Source of the DNA: Hemicordylus capensis
Taxonomy: Eukaryota; Chordata; Lepidosauria; Squamata; Cordylidae
Length of the DNA stretch: 64,000 bases
Reading direction: 5' to 3'
Assembly (NCBI RefSeq): GCF_027244095.1
Contig: NC_069658.1
Coordinates: 53,245,001-53,309,000, forward strand
The position numbers and the translations under genes are program-made. Each line of letters starts with the position of its first letter. Position 1 is the first letter of the stretch. The notes under the pieces were generated by a model. It searched no databases, was not told the DNA's origin, and saw nothing but the letters and a program-made list of their open reading frames with translations. Positions 11,079 through 23,725 of the stretch are shown piece by piece.

Positions 11079-12458
11079 AGAGGTAAAAGAGAGCCTACTT
11101 AAAATTAGTCATTTGAAAGCCTTCTCACTGTTTTCTTCAGATTACTAAAAACTATTTTGGGTCCAATCATAGAATTATAGAACTGCTTCTCAACCTGTAA
11201 TATATAAAACCATTTTGTTTATTGATGTCTTTATAATCTTATACCTATGCATTTGGTGTCACTTTTACTTTCATCTTGCTCATCCCCCCCCCCGCACACT
11301 GGTTTTATCTTGTTTTTCCTTTTGTTCTGTTACTTGCACATGTTCCTTAACCCTAACCCTTCATCATTATTCAGTTTTCTAAGCCTTTTTAGCTTTTGCT
11401 TCTACATCTTTCTCCAGAATACCATTAATGTTTTGTGTTAGTACCCTGACCCTCTTTTTGCTATAATTTCACCACTATGCATGCATTGATGCTGTTGTGG
11501 GGAAACTGAAAGTGTAAGGCTAGAGCAGACTTAACAAAGGAGGTCTGTTCACCTCCTTTGAGATTGAAGCAGGTCACAGAATGGTGCATACCACCCCCTG
11601 CCCTCCAGGCTTTTCCTTCTCCAAAAAGAATTCACCTTAACAGTGGTTAAGTGATCCATCTGCAGCAACATTAGCCACAGTCAAAGCTAACCAGGGCTCC
11701 TAGTTAACTAAGATTAGAATCCAGGATGTGAAGTCCCTGAAGTGTGCCTCCTTGTATTTGGAAGTATATTCTGCCCTTCACACTTTGTGCGTTGTTGCTA
11801 TGAGAAACACTAGTGTAGCTGTTGCAAACAGAGTCACTGAGTGAAGTGTGAAGCAGACCTGGTACTTACCTACCCCCTTCAGAATCCTTAAGAACAAAAC
11901 CTGCCTCACTCTGTCTACCATTGCTGCTGTCCACCTTGCACACTGCTCTCCGTGTCACCACGGCAACAGTATGGGGGAAGCATAATGGAGGGGAAACACT
12001 TCCCATGTCTTTCTCCTCCCATCATTGTCACCAAACTGGAGAGTGGTAGGGAGGGTGTTCTGTCGGGGGTGGGATGGAGTTTAGGTGATGGGAAAGCTGG
12101 TGGTGGTGGGGGCGGGGAGAAGTGCCACTGAAATTTTTTAAATTTGGGCTTTGAGGAGAGCTCTGGCTCACTTCAGCTGTGAGCCTCCAGAATTCTTCTC
12201 AGAGTCAGAGCATGGAGTTGTTCACCAGCAGTTTTAGTACATATATTTCTCTATTTACATCTGAACCATTTTTCTTTGCAGTGAAGGACTTGCAAAATAA
12301 CCTTTCTAGTAGCGTAGAGGTCACAAAACTCAGGAGTGACTTAGCTTAAACAAGTCTAATGTACATTTAATATTGTGAGCTATTCTATTAATGCTTTTGT
12401 GTTTATTTCATTCTGATTCTTCCACATGTTCTGATTACTTTGTTCATTGTTATTTCAG
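11079..12458 (+). other. ATG10 3' UTR and downstream DNA
   Basis: No canonical AATAAA occurs in the first few hundred bases; the variant TATAAA lies near 11203. A pyrimidine-rich acceptor-like TTTTTCTTTGCAG near 12270-12282 precedes a 21-codon open stretch (KDLQNNLSSSVEVTKLRSDL) ending in TAA. This is weak evidence for an exon. No repeat was recognised. Confidence 0.35.
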
Positions 12459-12613
12459 GATCTGTAGAGAATATGGTTAATGGTGAAGTATTCAGACACA
12501 AAGCTGAAGTGAATAACATGTCTACCAAGCCGTCCAATTCACCACAGCAGTCCCAGCAAAGGACATATTTCAGTGACACAAACACCTCCAGTGTCAAGCT
12601 TAACAACTGTTAA
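12459..12613 (+). CDS. Possible orphan terminal exon, unassigned
   Basis: A good acceptor (TTGTTCATTGTTATTTCAG) is followed by a 51-codon open stretch that begins with two bases of a split codon: SVENMVNGEVFRHKAEVNNM, then about 30 hydrophilic residues, ending SVKLNNC and TAA. The phase needs an upstream exon that ends with one base of a codon, so it does not join in frame to the ATG10 exon at 4654-4751, which leaves two. I do not recognise the peptide. It could be an alternative or lineage-specific exon, part of an untranslated transcript, or chance. Confidence 0.2.
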
Positions 12614-15082
12614 TCATGACTAAGCTGAGATCTAACAGATTTTGATTTGTGTGGCAGTGGGCTAATAATTAGTCTTGTTGGGCTAATTATAAGTGGACAA
12701 AGACCCTTCTTTGCCCAAAATTGATAGTGACTGATTTGTGAGAACAGCTTTTGTGAAATAATTCAACCACAGTAGTATATATACAGCCAACGGAATTGAA
12801 GCTCTCCAGTGATAAGGTTATCCCACCTTTAATGCTGTTGTACCATATACAGCTAGTGGAAGGAGAAACCCATGTGCAAAATGGTTCCTTTGTTCATATT
12901 GTAATTTAAAGGGGCTGGAGTTGCAGATATATCTGTTTGGCTCCCCAAGAGGCCTCGGCAGTGGAGGGGATTTTCAGAGTCACCTGATTTCTTTTCCTTT
13001 CGCAGGCCAGCTTCCCTTGGCAGCCTTTCCTCCACAGTCCAAGCTCTGGCTGTCAGCTGCCTGACTTGTCTGCTCGCCATCGTCCACCTCCCACTGCCCT
13101 AATATCCCCTCCCTCCACACAGTACCCTTGTAAGAGCCTGTCATACTCATGCTCTCATGAGAGCTCTACAGCCCATCTACTGGCAACTTTCGGTACTCGG
13201 CCAACCGTGCGTTGTGGCTTTGTTGCCACTCCTGGGTTTTTTGATGTGCGCCGTCTGTGGAATGGGCAGCGGTGCTGAGAGTCACAGCTGAGGGTGGAAC
13301 TGAGGGTGAGTCTACAGGGCCTCCTCCAATGATGAGGAGGGCAGCATAGATGGCGGTTACTTAGCATATCCATTGGCAACAATGGTAAATTGCAAATATA
13401 CAGGTTGTTTCTGTGTATTGTTCTGTGTATTTGAACCACAGGTTGGTTTTACCTTGGTAAAATGCTGGGTTAAAAAGTCAGGCTACCCTCTTCTGGAGCA
13501 GCCAGGAGCCCTCTGCTCCTGGTGCTCCAGACAACATGATCTGCCTGGGGTAAAGTGTCATGAGAACAGCCTCTATATGTATGCATGCTAGAAAGTTACA
13601 GTTGGCGATAGCTTTCCAACTTATGAACACAGGGTAATAGTGTGTATTTGTTTGTCGAAGAAAGTTATATTCCTCGCCTTCCTCATAAACATGTAGTGTT
13701 CAGATTAAAATTAAATTCATGAAAACACAATAATTGTTAAAATTCTCTAGTTGGAAGGGAATACATGGTAGCTGTATAATGTCAGAAAGTATTTTGTCTT
13801 TCCATGAAGCAGTTATTGTTGAGTTAAATTAATAGTTTGGGTCATACCCGTGCTTAGTTTATAAGTATTATCTAGGCAAACCTCCACTACTAAGTGGATT
13901 TCAATGAATAATGATATTACTAACAATGAATAATAATATGACTAACTCTAATGAAAAGCAATACACCGCAGTGTATAGTTATACCAGCCAGTTTCGATTC
14001 CTTTTCTACAGGCCTTTTAAAAAAAGGTAATTTGCTTAGCTGATGGAACCAATTTTTATGTTAAATCAAATATTAAAATATTCTACTTAATATATAAATA
14101 GGAAAATCTGTAGAGTTGTTTTTTTTAATCAGTTCTTAGACGTACTACTTGTTAAATGGGTTTGCCTTTACTTTGCATCATTTTGAATCATTTACATTTC
14201 AATTAATACTGTTTTTTCTCAATGACATGGTTTGGGGCTTCAAACAGTAAACAGTAAACCTTGTCCCAGGGGTGTAAAACAACCCCTTAGTTAAGTTTTA
14301 AAAATTAATTTGGGTCAAGAGAGTAAAAGAACATAAGTTCGGGTGCCCTTGTGGAGGCACTGGCTCAGCCTAGAACAGGAGAGTGCTTTACACATAAACA
14401 GACATTTCCGATTGTGCCCTCATGCACAAATAGACAGCTCCTTTGTTTTGTGGCCATTACACCCAAATCCTTTGTCTTCCAGAGATTTTAGCACAGGTCA
14501 CCAAGAAGCTTTCCAGTGCAAGCTCCAATGAAATGAATTGGAGCGGTGTAAGGTCAGAGTCTAGAATGGAGCTGGATAGGATTGCAGTGTGTGGCTCTCA
14601 GTACCCTGCACAGCTCTTTGTCTCTTTAGTTTAGCAGTAAAATAAATTAAGAAATACCTGAATCATATGATTTGTGCAGATATGTGAATTCAGCCTTAAA
14701 TGTTTGTTAACAGTGGAAATTTTGAATATTCTGAATGTCCAAATATTTTATTATACCAATATGTGTACTGTATTCACTTTTAAAAGAGAACTATTCCCTA
14801 AGAAAACACCATTTTTGTGCTCTATTTATGAGGGTTAGAGGTTGGCTCTGTTCCATCCTCCTTTAGCTGGTTCAGTAGAGTTCAGCCAGTCACCTGGGAT
14901 TTACTCTAAATCTGAGGAACTCACCAAGTAGCATAAAGCCAATGTTTCTAGGATAACACCACCTACTGCTTTTAGTAATATTCTTGGGGGGGAAGAAAAA
15001 TCACAGATAGTAATCAAGAATGATAGAGGAAGGCTATGCCATTTTGAAGATTATTGTTAATAGGCACACTCCAGGAAATTTC
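12614..15082. other. Intergenic, nothing firmly recognised
   Basis: Non-coding DNA. A GAAATGAATTGGAGCGG phrase near 14529 recalls old DNA-transposon ends but cannot be classified. Confidence 0.35.
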
Positions 15083-15260
15083 TAACTGGGCAAAGAGGCA
15101 TATTTTAAAGTTCTTATATTCTTAAAGTTCTTATATTTAGCAGGAGAAGAGCACCTGACCCTATTCAATTCCAGCAGAGTATCTTTCCAGTGGCTGGTTT
15201 GTTTGTTTTTTTAATTCTTAGATTGTGAGCCTTTGGGGACAGGGAACCATTTTTTCATAC
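15083..15260 (+). repeat. Degenerate SINE family A copy
   Basis: Keeps CTAACTGGGCAAAGAGGCA, a TTTAGCAGG-AGAG block, CCAGTGGCTGG and GATTGTGAGCCTTTGGGGAC in family order. The L2-like tail is lost. It is the most diverged of the five copies. Confidence 0.55.
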
Positions 15261-15414
15261 CTGTTGCTATGTTAGCCAGTTTCAGGGGTTTTTTTTGTTG
15301 AAATGTAGTATAACATTTCAAATAACTGCAAACTGAGTCTGATTTTTTTAAAACTTAAAATCATGTTATCCACGACTGCAATATACGATAACATATGGCA
15401 GGGATTCTCAGATG

Positions 15415-15908
15415 GTACTCCAGATATTTGTTTGTTTAACATATTTATATACTACCCAAAACTTGTGTCTCTGGGCGGTTTACAGTAAAGCAGAACAAAT
15501 TAAAACATTAAAACAATTTAAAACAGTTAAAATCTATTAGTCTAATTACAGCTTGGCAGGGTGGATTTGATTTAAATCAAACTGATTTAAATCACGATTT
15601 AAATCACGATTTAAATCACTAGCAGGGTGGATAAAAATCAATGATTTTTTTAAAAAAATCAAAAAAAATGGATTTTTTTTTATTTAAATCGGATTTTTTA
15701 TTTAAATCGAATTTTTTTTATTTTTTTTAAAAAAACATTGATTTTTATCCACCCTGCTAGTGATTTAAATTGTGATTTAAATCGTGATTTAAATCAGTTT
15801 GATTTAAATCAAATCCACCCTGCAGCCTGGTGAAGAGTTGTGTCTTAACTGCCTTACAATACATCTTATCTGGGGTGATGGGAATTGAAATTCAGCAGCA
15901 TCTGGAAT
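15415..15908. mobile_element. Nested cluster: split palindromic MITE around later insertions
   Basis: Left piece at about 15412-15425 (GGTACTCCAGAT) and right piece at about 15872-15908 (GATGGGAATTGAAATTCAGC, AGCATCTGGAATACCACA) are the two halves of the 105-bp MITE family seen at 1711. Between them lie an L2-type 3' end on the - strand (15425-15545, with CTGGGCGGTTTACAGTAAA) and the hAT-type palindrome at 15557-15822. Confidence 0.5.
15557..15822. mobile_element. hAT-type palindromic MITE, 266 bp
   Basis: Arms begin CAGGGTGGATTTGATTTAAA and end with the reverse complement, TTTAAATCAAATCCACCCTG. The whole element folds back on itself, with GATTTAAATC repeats and an inner second CAGGGTGGATAAAAATCA palindrome. 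Flanks are CAGCTTGG (15549-15556) and CAGCCTGG (15823-15830), an 8-bp target duplication with one mismatch, which together with the CAGGG terminus fits the hAT superfamily. No coding capacity. Confidence 0.8.
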
Positions 15909-16104
15909 ACCACAGATTGGGAACCTCGGACATATAGAGTAAATAAGTAATCACCTATGTGTGCATTTGGCAAAGTCAGTGGCTCACATACAGCACAGCA
16001 AAACACAGGCAGTTCAGCACTTGCTGTGCTGCTGTATGTGTATAAAACACTGCCAACACTGTTGTGCGATGCTACCTCCATTGGAAATAATGGAGACAAA
16101 CTTA

Positions 16105-16335
16105 ACCTGCGCAGAGCATCTGTGCACTAGTATGTGATTGCTCCCCTTACACCTGCCACAGCCCCCTCACCTCAGAGTTGTCTCCACCCTCACCTGAGCT
16201 GTGCTCCTGCTCCTCTTCCTCCATCCCCCTCATCCCCTCACCCATTTTGGTTGCTCCTCCATCCCCCTCACCCCTTAGTCACGGCTGCAGCATTGCCAGT
16301 GCCGATTGGCCAAGCCACAACCCTCTAACCCCAGA
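16105..16335 (+). repeat. Repeat family B fragment (GC-rich, unclassified)
   Basis: Begins near AACCTGCGCAGAGCATCTGT, then a GATTGCTCCCCTTACACC stretch with CCCCCTCACCCC runs and CCGATTGGCCAAGCCACAAC. It closely matches 24977-25270, which starts ACCCACGCAAAGCATCTGCA. Confidence 0.6.
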
Positions 16336-16344
16336 GACTTCCTC

Positions 16345-19191
16345 ATCCTAAACAAGGCCGGAAAGGGAACGTGCTACTGGGGGCGTGCTATCACCCTCCG
16401 GATCATAATGCCGACAGTGACTGGGAGTTGCAGGAGGAAATCAGGGAGGCGTCAAGGAGAGGCAGGGTTGTAATTATGGGTGATTTCAATTACCCACACA
16501 TAGACTGGGTAAATTCACATTCAAGTCAGGATAAAGAGGTCAAATTTCTAGATACGCTAAATGACTGTGCCCTAGAACAGTTGGTCATGGAACCAACCAG
16601 AGAGAAGGTGACCTTGGATCTAATTCTGAGTGACACCCAGGACCTGGAACAGTGACCACAGTGCCATCAAATTCAGCATACATGAGGGGAGAGAATCACC
16701 AAGGATGTCTAACACAGACGTTTTGAATTTCAGAAGAGGAAACTTCTCCAGAATGAGGAGTATGGTGAAAAGAAAGCTGACGGGGGAAATCAGGAGAGTC
16801 ACTTCGCTCCAGAGTGCATGGAGTTTACTCAAAACCACAATACTAGAAGCCCAGTTAGATTGTATACCCAAAAGGAGGAAAGGTTCCACTAAGTCCAGGA
16901 GGATGCCAGCATGGCTAACGGGTACTGTCAAGGAAGCCATAAAAGGGAAGAAGACTTCCTTCCGAAATTGGAAGGCCTGTCCAAACGAAGAGAACAGAAA
17001 GGAACACAAACTCTGGCAAAAGAAATTCAAGGTGACAATAAGGGAGGCGAAAAGAGAGTTTGAGGAACATTTAGCCAAAAGTATAAAGGGGAATAACAAA
17101 AACTTCTTTAAGTACATCAGAAGCAGGAAACCTGCCAGGGAGGCAGTTGGACCATTAGACAATGAGGGAGTGAAAGGGATGGTTTGTTTGTTGGTTTGTT
17201 TGTTTGTTTATTTATTTATTTATTTATTTGATTTTTATACCGCCCTTCCAAGCTGGCTCAGGGCGGTTTACAATTAAAAAACAGATACCATTAAAAACAA
17301 TTAAAATAGAAATACAAATATAAACATCAAATTTAAAAACATCTTAAAAAACAATTAAACTATCAAAACAATTAAAACCCTGAAAACCAGGTTAAGATTA
17401 AAACAGTTAAAACTAAATTAAAAACCCTGAAAGGCCAGGCCAAACAGATAGGTTTTAAGAGCTCTCCTGAAGGACAGCAAAGAATTAAGATTAATTAATT
17501 ATTAAGGAGGATATGGAGGTTGCAGAGAAGCTGAATGAGTTCTTTGCATCTGTCTTCACGGCAGAGGATACTGAGCATATACCTGTTCCTGAACCAGGCT
17601 TTTTAGGGATGGAGGCTAGAGGGCTAAGTCAGATAGAAGTGACAAGGGATGATGTTCTAAACTGTCTGAAAAAACTGAAAGCTAACAAATCACCAGGGCC
17701 AGATGGCATCCATCCAAGAGTCCTCAAAGAACTCAAATGTGAAATTGCCGACCTCCTTGCTAAAATATTTAACTTATCCCTGAAATTGGGATCTGTACCA
17801 GAGGACTGAAGAGTAGCAAATGTAACACCGATTTTCAAAAAGTGATCCAGGGGCAATCTGGGAAATTACAGGCCGGTTAGCCTAACGTCTGTTCCAGGAA
17901 AATTGATGGAAAGCATCCTCAAGGATAAAATTGTAAAGCAGCTAGAAGAACAGGCCCTGCTCGGAGTGAGCCAGCATGGCTTCTGCAAAGGTAAATCTTG
18001 CCTCACCAACCTTTTGGACTTCTTTGAGAGTGTCAACGAGTTTGTGGATCAAAGTGATCCAGTTGACATAGTCTACCTGGACTTCCAAAAAACTTTTGAC
18101 AAAGTTCCTCATCAAAGACTCCTGAGGAAACTTAGCTATCATGGGATAAGGGGACAAGTACATGTGTGGATTGCTAACTGGTTGAAAGACAGGAAACAGA
18201 GGGTAGGTATAAATGGAGAGTTTTCACAATGGAGGGAAGTAAGAAGTGGGGTCCCCCAGGGATCTGTACTGGGACCGGTGCTTTTTAATTTATTCATAAA
18301 TGATCTAGAAGCATGGGTAAGCAGCGAGTTGGCCAGATTTGCAGATGATACCAAACTCTTCCGGGTAGTGAAATCCAAAACGGATTGTGAGCAGCTCCAA
18401 AAGGATCTCTCCAAACTGGGGGAGTGGGCGACAAAATGGCAAATGCGGTTCAATGTTAGCAAGTGTAAAGTGATGCACATTTAGACGAAAAACCCCAACT
18501 TTAAGTATATGCTGATGGGATCCGAGCTGTCGGTGACAGACCAGGAGAGGGATCTTGGGGTCGTGGTGGACAGCTCGTTGAAAGTGTCGACTCAATGTGC
18601 GGCAGCAGTGAAAAAGGCCAATTCCATGCTAGGGATCATTAGGAAGGGGATTGAAAATAAAATGGCTACTATCATAATGCCCTTATACAAAACTATGGTG
18701 CAGCCACACTTGGAGTACTGCATACAATTCTGGTCACCACATCTTAAAAAGGACATTGTAGAACTGGAGAAGGTACAGAAGAGGGCAACCAAGATGATCA
18801 GGGGCCTAGAGCACCTTTCTTATGAGGCAAGACTACAACACCTGGGGATTTTTAGTTTAGAAAAAAGACGACTGTGGGGAGACATGCTAGAGGTCTATAA
18901 AATCATGCATGGTGTGGAGAGAGAGAAATTCTTTCCCCTCTCACACAACACTAGAGCCAGGGGTCACTCCATGAAATTGATCGCCAGGAGGTCTAGGACC
19001 AACAAACGGAAGTATTGTTTCACACAACACGTGATCCACTTGTGGAACTCTCTGCCACAGGATGTGGTGACAGCCAACAACCTGGATGGCTTTAAGAGGG
19101 GTTTGGATGACTTCATGGAGGAGAGGTCTATCAATGGCTACTAGTCGGAGGGCTGTGGGCCACCTCCAGCCTCAAGGACAGGATGCCTCTG
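16345..19191 (+). mobile_element. CR1 LINE (5' and main part), twice interrupted
   Basis: Endonuclease end: LLGACYHPPDHNADSDWELQ and VVIMGDFNYPHIDWVNSH at 16371-16655. The reverse transcriptase follows: KSPGPDGIHPRVLKEL (17513-17809), [68 protein letters not shown] with the catalytic FADD, and the thumb/C-terminal PHLEYCIQFWSPHLKKDIVE ending with stop near 19143. These lie in several frames, so it is dead. An L2-type tail is inserted at about 17180-17490 and a Tx1-like LINE at 19192. The CR1 3' UTR resumes at 23560. Confidence 0.9.
17180..17490 (-). mobile_element. L2-type LINE 3' end inserted in CR1
   Basis: On the - strand it reads CCTTCAGGAGAGCTCTTAAA, CTGTTTGGCCTGGCCTTTC, then an AT-rich UTR and GTAAACCGCCCTGAGCCAGC, GGAAGGGCGGTATAAAAATC with an (AAAT)n/(AAAC)n tail at 17184-17230. 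It separates the CR1 words NEGVKG and DMEVAEKLNEFF. Confidence 0.7.
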
Positions 19192-22100
19192 GGAAGATTT
19201 TCTTTATTGAATAAACAAACTACTAGAATTTTACATTACGATACATTCACAAGATCAGAAATCCACAGGTTAGCAATATAGACCAGGATACATCAAGCAA
19301 AACCCAAGAAAAACAGAATAGTCCTTACAAGCAAAGAAATACAACACGTCGGACTCTCACGTAATCGGGGGAGGGACATCGATCGTCCATTTCCAGCGTC
19401 TTTCCCATTCCGCCCTCAATAAGGAGCCCCGTTCTTTTTGGACAAAACCATATAACCTCTTCCAGGCCAATTGCACTGTCTTCCCCACTCCAATCTCATA
19501 GTCTCTTTTCACTTCCCCATTGCGATGGAGGAACATAGCATCCATGATATACAAACTGGTTAACCAAAAAACATAGATCGGAACCTTCCATTTACTCTCT
19601 AGAACTCCCCCTGACCTATCCCTCTTCCGACACACTTTCTTACTAGGACCTGGCGGGAGAGGATCCCCAACCGTGCCCGTGGTCAGAGCCTCCCAGGACT
19701 GCGCGCCCAATTCGGGCCATCGGAAAAGGGACCCCGCCCTTCGCCACACTTCCCTCGCCGTCACACATTCTTTGAGCGTTAGTCTCCACCGGAGGCGTTT
19801 CCAAGACGACGGCTTCCTGTTGGCAAGTTATCCTGGGGCATTGCTGCTGATCGGGCCGGAGCCACCGTTTACTCCCATTCAGGGGTAACACTCGATGATA
19901 TATCCTCCACCTGAATTCCCAAAGGTGAAAGGGAATTTCCTTTTCTTTCAGCTACGCGACCGGTTCTCTCATCTGATAGAAGGACCGTGAGCTCCCACCT
20001 CGAGACGACCTACGTTTCTGTGCCCGCAAGAAGGGTCCCTCCATCAGCACCGTGTCATATACACTCTTGTTCATCTGTCAGACGGTCCGAGGCATCCTCA
20101 ATATGGCGGGCACGATCTTTCCCCGTTTCATCCAACTGAGGAGATCCTCGAAATACTCCGTCACGGCCTCTTTCACCTTCTGGGTCACGTTCCCGAGAAA
20201 GGCGCCTTTCTCCCACCAGTCCACTCCCCACCGGGAGTCTCGCCAGCCGGTCGCGAATAACGCCGCCCAGAGTCTCTGTAGCAGATTTCCTCTGTCGTAA
20301 ACGACGCAGAAGATCCAAATTCCAAAATTATAAGACACAAATTTGGCCAAGAAAAAAGACTGCAACGCCGGAAGAGCCAGGCCTCCCTGTTTCACGGTCT
20401 GGTAGGCCACCGCCCTGGGCAGCGGGAAGGTGCTCATCCTCCACACGAAAGCAAACACTCGTCCCTCTACCCTCCTCAGCAGATCGGCCGGAGGGGGGTA
20501 GACCGTCGCCAGATTGTGGGCGATGGGCACTAGGTAGGTTTTGACATAGACCGCCCTCTGATACATCGATAACTTCCAGTTCTTTCATTGAGCGATCTTA
20601 GCGGTAACCTTCTCTTCCCACGCGAGCCAGTCTTCCTTCCAGACGTGACTTTTGACTCCAAAAGTGAGTCCCAAGACGCGCACCGCATCTTTCCATTCTC
20701 TCGAGGGTCCCCCTTCCTCGGGGCCTCCTTCCACTCGATCCCTCACTGGCAGATACTGTAATTGGCCCTTCCCCTGATCCACTTCGACGAAAAAGCTTTT
20801 CTCCATGTTCACCTCGGAACCCGAGATCGCTCCGTACTCGGCAAAAAGGTCCAGCGCCACCCGGACCTCCCCCCCCGTTAACAGCAAGGTCACATCATCG
20901 GCGTGCGCTATAAACTTCACTCTGAAATCGCCGGGGGTCTCTTTCCCGATTTCATGTGATGATTCCAAGTCCATTGCCGTAATCGCCGGTTCCTCTTCCT
21001 CACTAGATCCCGGGAAGACCTCACCCGGCAAAGGTAGGGGGATCACGAATCCCGGCAAGCGGGGTTCACATTGGATTCGCCTTAGAACTGGATCCAGAGC
21101 AAAGACGTATAATAGTGGACTCAGGTGGCAGCCCTGGCGCACCCCTGAATGCAATATGATACGGTCGCCTCTCCAGCCGTTAACTTGCGGAACCACTCCC
21201 GCATCGGTGTATAGCATCCGTACCCAGTCCACGAATCGCGACGGAACTCCCTTGCTTCGGAGCAGTGCCCACAGATAGGTGTGATTGATCTTGTCGAAGG
21301 CCTTGATCTGATCGAGGAGTAACAGATGACCCTTCCAATGATCCTGTTTGATGAATCGAAAGACTTCCCTCACTAAGCACAGAGGATCCACCATGTTCCT
21401 GCCCGGCACGGCGCTCGTCTGAAGACTATGAATCAATTTCGCAGCCGTCGCCGCCAATCTCTGATTCAAGATCTTCGCCAGGATCCTGTAGTCGACGGTC
21501 AGCGTGATGGGTCTCCAGTTCTTAGGTAGTGAAGTATCCCCCTTTTGGGGGAAGAAGATCAGAAGCCCATCCGTGAAGGATCGGCCCAGAGCCCCCTCCT
21601 CCATGCAGGAGTTAAATAGCTTGACTAATACTGGCAGCAAGAGGTCCACAAATTCTTTATAAAAAGCCCACGTCAGGCCGTCCGGGCCCGGAGCCGAAGT
21701 TCCCTTGCCTCCCGAGATGACTCCCTTCACTTCTTCGGGTGTCACTGGTCGGACCATGGAGTCGCATTCTTCCTTCGTCAGAGACTGACCCTCTCTGGCA
21801 TCCTCTGTCGCGTGACAGTTCTTCAGATACACATACACAGCCTCTTCCTTGACAATCCGTTCCGCGTACAGCTTTTGGTAATATTGAGACATGACGCAGA
21901 GCATGTCTTGAGGGACAACTTTCAGGACTCCTTCCTCGGTCCTCAGACCTTGGAAGCCCAAGTGCGGTTTTGGCGCATTCCTTTTGGCCCATTCATCTCT
22001 ATCGACTATCGCACCCCTAGTCCGGTACATTTTACTCATCAGCCGATTCTGACGGAGTTGATTTTGAAAGTGACGGATAGTAGCTCTGCATCCCCCAAGT

Positions 22101-23559
22101 CTCTCCTCTTCGAAAGCCTCCCCTTTATTCATCCTATCCGTGATTCTCAACAATTGAGAAATGGCTCTCTGGTACTCTTGGATATCTTTCCTATAGACCT
22201 CACTATCAGCTAATCTTACACACTTAGAGATCCTTCTCTTCAAGATCTCCCAGTTCACCACAACATCTTCAGTGGTATTTAACATCAGTCTCGTCTGTCG
22301 GTTCAGTTCTAATAACAAAAGTGACTTAAAATAATCGGAACTCAAATGTTTTGGTTGTAAGCACCATAAAGGCTTCCCTCTGGGCAAAACCTCCCCATAG
22401 GTACACGTAAATCCGACCATGGCGTGGTCTGACCACAGAGTCAATCTTAATTTACAACTGTACACCTGAAAGGAGGGAGGCGCCCATAGTCTATCCAATC
22501 GGCTGGCTACCCTCGGATGGAAATAGGTAAATTTACTCCCAGACTCACATGTCTGCTTATACTTAAGAGCAAAAGCCGATTTATGGGAAATGGGAAAGAA
22601 CTCAATAGAATTATGCACATCCAAAGTCTTGTCCTCTAACCCGAGAGTTCTTGACAAGTAAGATTGTAAACTACTCTCCTCGACTGTTAAAGAGGAGCAT
22701 GGGGATGAGATGGGACATCCGTCTATAAAGGTCCTCCGATCCTCTGGGCGCGCCCTATTATTGAAATCGCCCACCACTAGAAGGTGACGTCTAGTATTGG
22801 TGATATATTTTAGTTTAGCCCACACTTTCTTCCTCAGAGAAACCTTCACCGGGGCATAAACCACACATAAACGGAAAATACGATTAGACGTGCCCCGTTG
22901 AGCTCCAGGAGCCTGGCCCCCCAAAATGGTAAAATCAATAAACATGAGCCTCCCCTGTTCGATCTCCAACATGCTATCGATTCTCAAATTGGGGCTATTC
23001 TTGAAAAGCACTGTCACCCCCGCATAGCCACTCCCATCATACGACCAATAAGAGGGGCCCCACATCCACTGCTTCTGCGCCGAGAAACGCTGACCTTCAT
23101 GTTCAAAATGTGTTTCTTGGAGAATATAGATATGATAATTTAAGCGTGTTATAAATTGAAAAATGTCCTGCCTTCTGTCCAATGACTTCAGGCCATGGAC
23201 ATTCCAGGTTAGCAAATTAAAGGGTATGGCCATAAGTAAAGATAATAGTGTAAAGGAACGTAAATCTTACGGCAGTCCAGGGGAAAATAATATAGCAAAA
23301 TTAAAACAGTGAAATTATATGATCACTGTCAAGGGGAAGATCCATCCATAGTAGCAAACACTTTGAGATTAGCATAAATCTAAATATACACAAATATGCA
23401 CACACCGATTTCAGGGTTGAAAAAATGACATAATACACAGTAGCCATTCCAATCACTATCATTCCACATCCTCAGTGCCCTCTCGGGTCAGAGAGATACC
23501 TTCTACCCCTCCCACATCCATTCCATATGAGAGTGTAGACCTACTTTTAGGTATGTGTA
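19192..23559 (-). mobile_element. Tx1-like LINE (L1 group), ORF2 nearly complete
   Basis: An 882-codon frame (20585-23233) starts MAIPFNLLTWNVHGLKSLDR. It is an APE-type endonuclease with LQETHF and LLVVGDFNNR, followed by a reverse transcriptase with SAPGPDGLTWAFYKEF, PKNWRPITLTVDYRILAKIL, LLLLDQIKAFDKINHTYLWA, SGVRQGCHLSPLLYVFALDP and the catalytic AHADDVTLLL. The C-terminal part continues at 20078-20566 and 19357-19891 in other frames, so there are a few frameshifts late in ORF2. Only about 320 bp lie 5' of ORF2 and no ORF1 is seen, so it is 5'-truncated. The 3' end reads TTCAATAAAGAAAATCTTCC with no poly-A tail. CCTCTG flanks it at 19186-19191 and 23560-23565. It resembles Tx1-clade elements, which are often target-specific. 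Confidence 0.85.
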
Positions 23560-23725
23560 CCTCTGAGTACCAATTGCAGCGGAGTAATGGCAGGAGAGAG
23601 GGCACGCCTTCAACTCCTGTGTGTGGCTTCCAGCGGCATCTGGTGGGCCACTGTGCGAAACAGGATGCTGGACTAGATGGGCCTTGGGCCTGATCCAGCA
23701 GGGCTGTTCTTATGTTCTTATCCTA
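23560..23725 (+). mobile_element. CR1 3' end, continuation of the copy at 16345
   Basis: Resumes CCTCTGAGTACCAATTGCAG, then GGCATCTGGTGGGCCACTGT, GGATGCTGGACTAGATGGGC and TTCTTATGTTCTTA, which is the CR1 terminus. It matches the 3' ends at 32340-32525, 57833-58075 and 61430-61630. Confidence 0.85.

Noticed and set aside
12853-13591. Cluster of short frames at 12.9-13.6 kb
   Set aside because: No splice signals or domain words that support an exon.
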